Source of the DNA: Halomonas alkalisoli
GTDB taxonomy: Bacteria > Pseudomonadota > Gammaproteobacteria > Pseudomonadales > Halomonadaceae
DNA: 64,000 nucleotides
Reading direction: 5' to 3'
Assembly (NCBI RefSeq): GCF_021412585.1
Contig: NZ_JAKCMI010000018.1
Location: 60,667 to 124,666, forward strand
The translations under genes and the position numbers were made by a program. A model generated the notes under the pieces. The model saw only the letters and a program-made list of their open reading frames with translations. It had not been told where the DNA came from and searched no databases. Shown here piece by piece: positions 62,565 through 64,000 of this stretch (position 1 is the first letter of the stretch; each line of letters begins with the position of its first letter).

Positions 62565-62614
62565 CTACAGTACCGTCCATCGGACATTCATTCACATCGT
62601 CAAGGAGCAGACTC

Positions 62615-63133
62615 ATGCCGACACCTTGTTATATCAGCATCGAAGGCCAGACCCAGGGCAACATCACCGCTGGCGCCTTCACCCCGGATTCCGTGGGCAA
62701 CATCTACGTGGAAGGCCACGAAGACGAAATGCTGGTTCAGGAATTCAAGCACGTCGTAACCGTGCCCACCGACCCGCAGTCCGGCCAGCCTTCCGGCCAG
62801 CGCGCGCACAAGCCGTTCATCTTCACCGTGGCCCTGAACAAGGCCGTGCCGCTGATGTACAACGCCCTGGCCTCCGGCGAAATGCTGCCCAACGTCGAGC
62901 TGAAGTGGTACCGCACCTCGGTGGAAGGCAAGCAGGAGCACTTCTTCACCACCAGCCTGACCGACGCCACCATCGTCGACATCAACCTGCGCATGCCGCA
63001 CGCCCAGGACATGAACACCGCTGAATTCACTCAGCTGATGGACGTCTCCCTGGCCTACCGCAAGATCGATTGGGAACACACCGTTGCCGGCACCTCCGGT
63101 TCCGACGACTGGCGCGCTCCGATCGAAGGCTAA
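62615..63133 (+). CDS. hcp: Type VI secretion tube protein Hcp
   Basis: 172-aa Hcp, which forms hexameric rings of the T6SS tube. The start MPTPCYISIEGQTQGNI at 62615 is standard and has AAGGAG; the frame is open to 62486. Family features: ITAGAFTPDSVGN, EFKHVVTVPTDPQSGQPSGQRAHKPFIFT, and the C-terminal LAYRKIDWEHTVAGTSGSDDWRAP. Followed by two hairpins and vgrG, so this is an hcp-vgrG locus; no sheath, baseplate or ClpV genes are in the window, so the main cluster is elsewhere or to the right. Confidence 0.96.
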   Translation: MPTPCYISIEGQTQGNITAGAFTPDSVGNIYVEGHEDEMLVQEFKHVVTVPTDPQSGQPSGQRAHKPFIFTVALNKAVPLMYNALASGEMLPNVELKWYRTSVEGKQEHFFTTSLTDATIVDINLRMPHAQDMNTAEFTQLMDVSLAYRKIDWEHTVAGTSGSDDWRAPIEG

Positions 63134-63143
63134 GTCCTTCGAT

Positions 63144-63171
63144 AACGTCCCGCCCGCAGCGGCGGGGCGTT
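63144..63171 (+). terminator. Terminator hairpin after hcp
   Basis: Imperfect stem AACGTCCCGCC / GGCGGGGCGTT with a CGCAGC-like loop, 10 bp after the hcp stop. Confidence 0.6.
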
Positions 63172-63184
63172 ACGCAGCCGGCGT

Positions 63185-63222
63185 CGTGATGCCAGCGCTT
63201 GTTATCGAGCGCTGGCATCACG
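63185..63222. terminator. Strong inverted repeat between hcp and vgrG
   Basis: 15-bp perfect arms CGTGATGCCAGCGCT / AGCGCTGGCATCACG with an 8-nt loop. It could be a second terminator, an mRNA-stabilising structure, or a protein-binding palindrome. Confidence 0.6.
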
Positions 63223-63361
63223 GCGTGTAAGCCATCGCCGACAGCCCTTGTCAGTCTTCGTCCACATCGGTCGACGCCCCCTTGCCATACCCGGGGCCTC
63301 GCGTAATCTGCTGATGCAATGGATTGCCGCGCATTCGTCTTCCAGGAGGGGAGCCATCACC

Positions 63362-64000
63362 ATGGCCAATCAGACCGGTCTTCAGTTCACACTTGCCCTC
63401 GCCGGGGCCGACGATCTCGACCTGGCCGTGGTCGACTTCACGCTGACCGAGGCGCTCTCCCAGCCCTTCCATCTGGCGGTCAACCTCGCCAGCCGCGACC
63501 CGGACCTCGTCCCGGAGGCCTTCCTCGACCGCGAGCTGAGCCTGACGGTCTGGCAGGACGGCGAGGTCCTGCGCCGGGTCCACGGCATCGCCACCGCCTT
63601 CGGCCGCGGCGACCGCGGCCACCGCCGCACCTTCTATTCGCTGACCATCCAGCCGGCACTGTGGCGCCTCTCGCTGCGCCACAACTCGCGCATCTTCCAG
63701 AACGTCTCGCCGCTGACCATCATCAATACCCTGTGCGACGAGCGCGGCATCACCGACGTGGCCTTCGCCGCCACCCGCGAGCCCGCGGAGCGCGAATACT
63801 GCGTGCAGTACCGCGAGACCGACCTGGCCTTTATCCAGCGCCTGGCCGCCGAAGAGGGGCTGTTTTACTTCCACGAGTTTGAAGACGCCCCGAACGGCGT
63901 CCACCGCCTGGTCTTCGCCGACGACCCCCAGGTGCTGGCCAGCCTGGGCGAGCGCACCTATCACGGCCGCGCCGGCGGCACGCCGCCGCTGCGCCACCTG
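63362..64000 (+). CDS. vgrG: Type VI secretion spike protein VgrG, partial (3' end outside window)
   Basis: First 213 codons of VgrG, the trimeric spike that caps the Hcp tube. Starts MANQTGLQFTLALAGADDLD with GGAGGGGAG upstream. Family features of the gp27-like domain: LSQPFHLAVNLASRDPDL, HGIATAFGRGDRG, LTIQPALWRLSLRHNSRIFQNVSPLTIINTLCDERGI and CVQYRETDLAFIQRLAAEEGLFYFHEFE. The frame runs off the window end; a toxin-carrying extension, adaptor, or effector-immunity pair is expected just to the right. Confidence 0.95.
   Translation, partial: MANQTGLQFTLALAGADDLDLAVVDFTLTEALSQPFHLAVNLASRDPDLVPEAFLDRELSLTVWQDGEVLRRVHGIATAFGRGDRGHRRTFYSLTIQPALWRLSLRHNSRIFQNVSPLTIINTLCDERGITDVAFAATREPAEREYCVQYRETDLAFIQRLAAEEGLFYFHEFEDAPNGVHRLVFADDPQVLASLGERTYHGRAGGTPPLRHL

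Noticed and set aside
62481..62614. N-terminally extended Hcp starting at 62486
   Set aside because: The extension covers the predicted sigma-54 promoter and is unlike Hcp; the AAGGAG-preceded ATG at 62615 gives the standard protein.

Overview
The window looks like chromosomal DNA of a high-GC, probably halophilic gammaproteobacterium close to Halomonas (Halomonadaceae). This is inferred from acidic, Ala/Leu-rich proteins, the dgt/ntrBC/glnA block, an SNF-type sodium-coupled transporter, TctABC and Liv transporters, and a Zur/DksA2/CobW arrangement like that of Pseudomonas. No rRNA, tRNA, integrase, transposase or CRISPR array was seen.

Left part (1-10.5 kb): nitrogen control on the minus strand (dgt partial, ntrC, ntrB, a DUF4124 protein, glnA). 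Both ntrBC and glnA have clear sigma-54 -24/-12 elements with NtrC-type palindromes upstream. A divergent tctB-tctA-tctC carboxylate transporter and a degenerate glycosyltransferase-like gene follow. 10.9-24 kb: typA/bipA, a small acidic protein, an SNF transporter, a livGFHM operon convergent with its likely binding-protein gene livK, a dienelactone-hydrolase/C45-acyltransferase pair, DUF4202, a small secreted protein, and a gene-free stretch with two REP-like repeats and one solitary CRISPR-I-F-like repeat. 24.4-26.8 kb: aldo/keto reductase, RutE-like nitroreductase, a secreted unknown.

Zinc theme: five copies of a palindrome close to TATGTTATAACATA (Zur-box-like) precede (a) a lone ABC-3 permease, (b) an operon of a 51-aa His-rich membrane protein, znuC, a second znuB and a znuA with an exceptional His/Asp loop, (c) a DUF1826 gene followed by a complete nickel/oligopeptide-type ABC importer, with one box also lying upstream of a divergent EamA exporter that has a terminator hairpin in its leader, and (d) dksA2 (zinc-independent DksA) coupled to a CobW/COG0523 GTPase. 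This is consistent with a zinc-starvation regulon, possibly including uptake of a zinc chelate.

31.4-42.5 kb: an orphan Liv-type binding protein, two acyl-CoA ligases, an acyl-CoA dehydrogenase and a thiolase, then a compositionally different fadD plus BASS-family transporter, closed by an AraC regulator: probably a carboxylic-acid activation and beta-oxidation locus. 42.6-52.3 kb: an MNT/HEPN toxin-antitoxin pair, a LolD/FtsX-like ABC system with an AttH/CrtC-like lipoprotein, LysR-DoxX-DODA, gloA, NlpC/P60 lipoprotein, a MITE-like element and thiE.

Right end (59-64 kb): a D,D-carboxypeptidase with SPOR domain, cobW, dksA2, then hcp and the start of vgrG (type VI secretion). The hcp upstream region has three near-identical palindromes spaced about two helical turns apart and a sigma-54 promoter, a likely enhancer-binding-protein control region.
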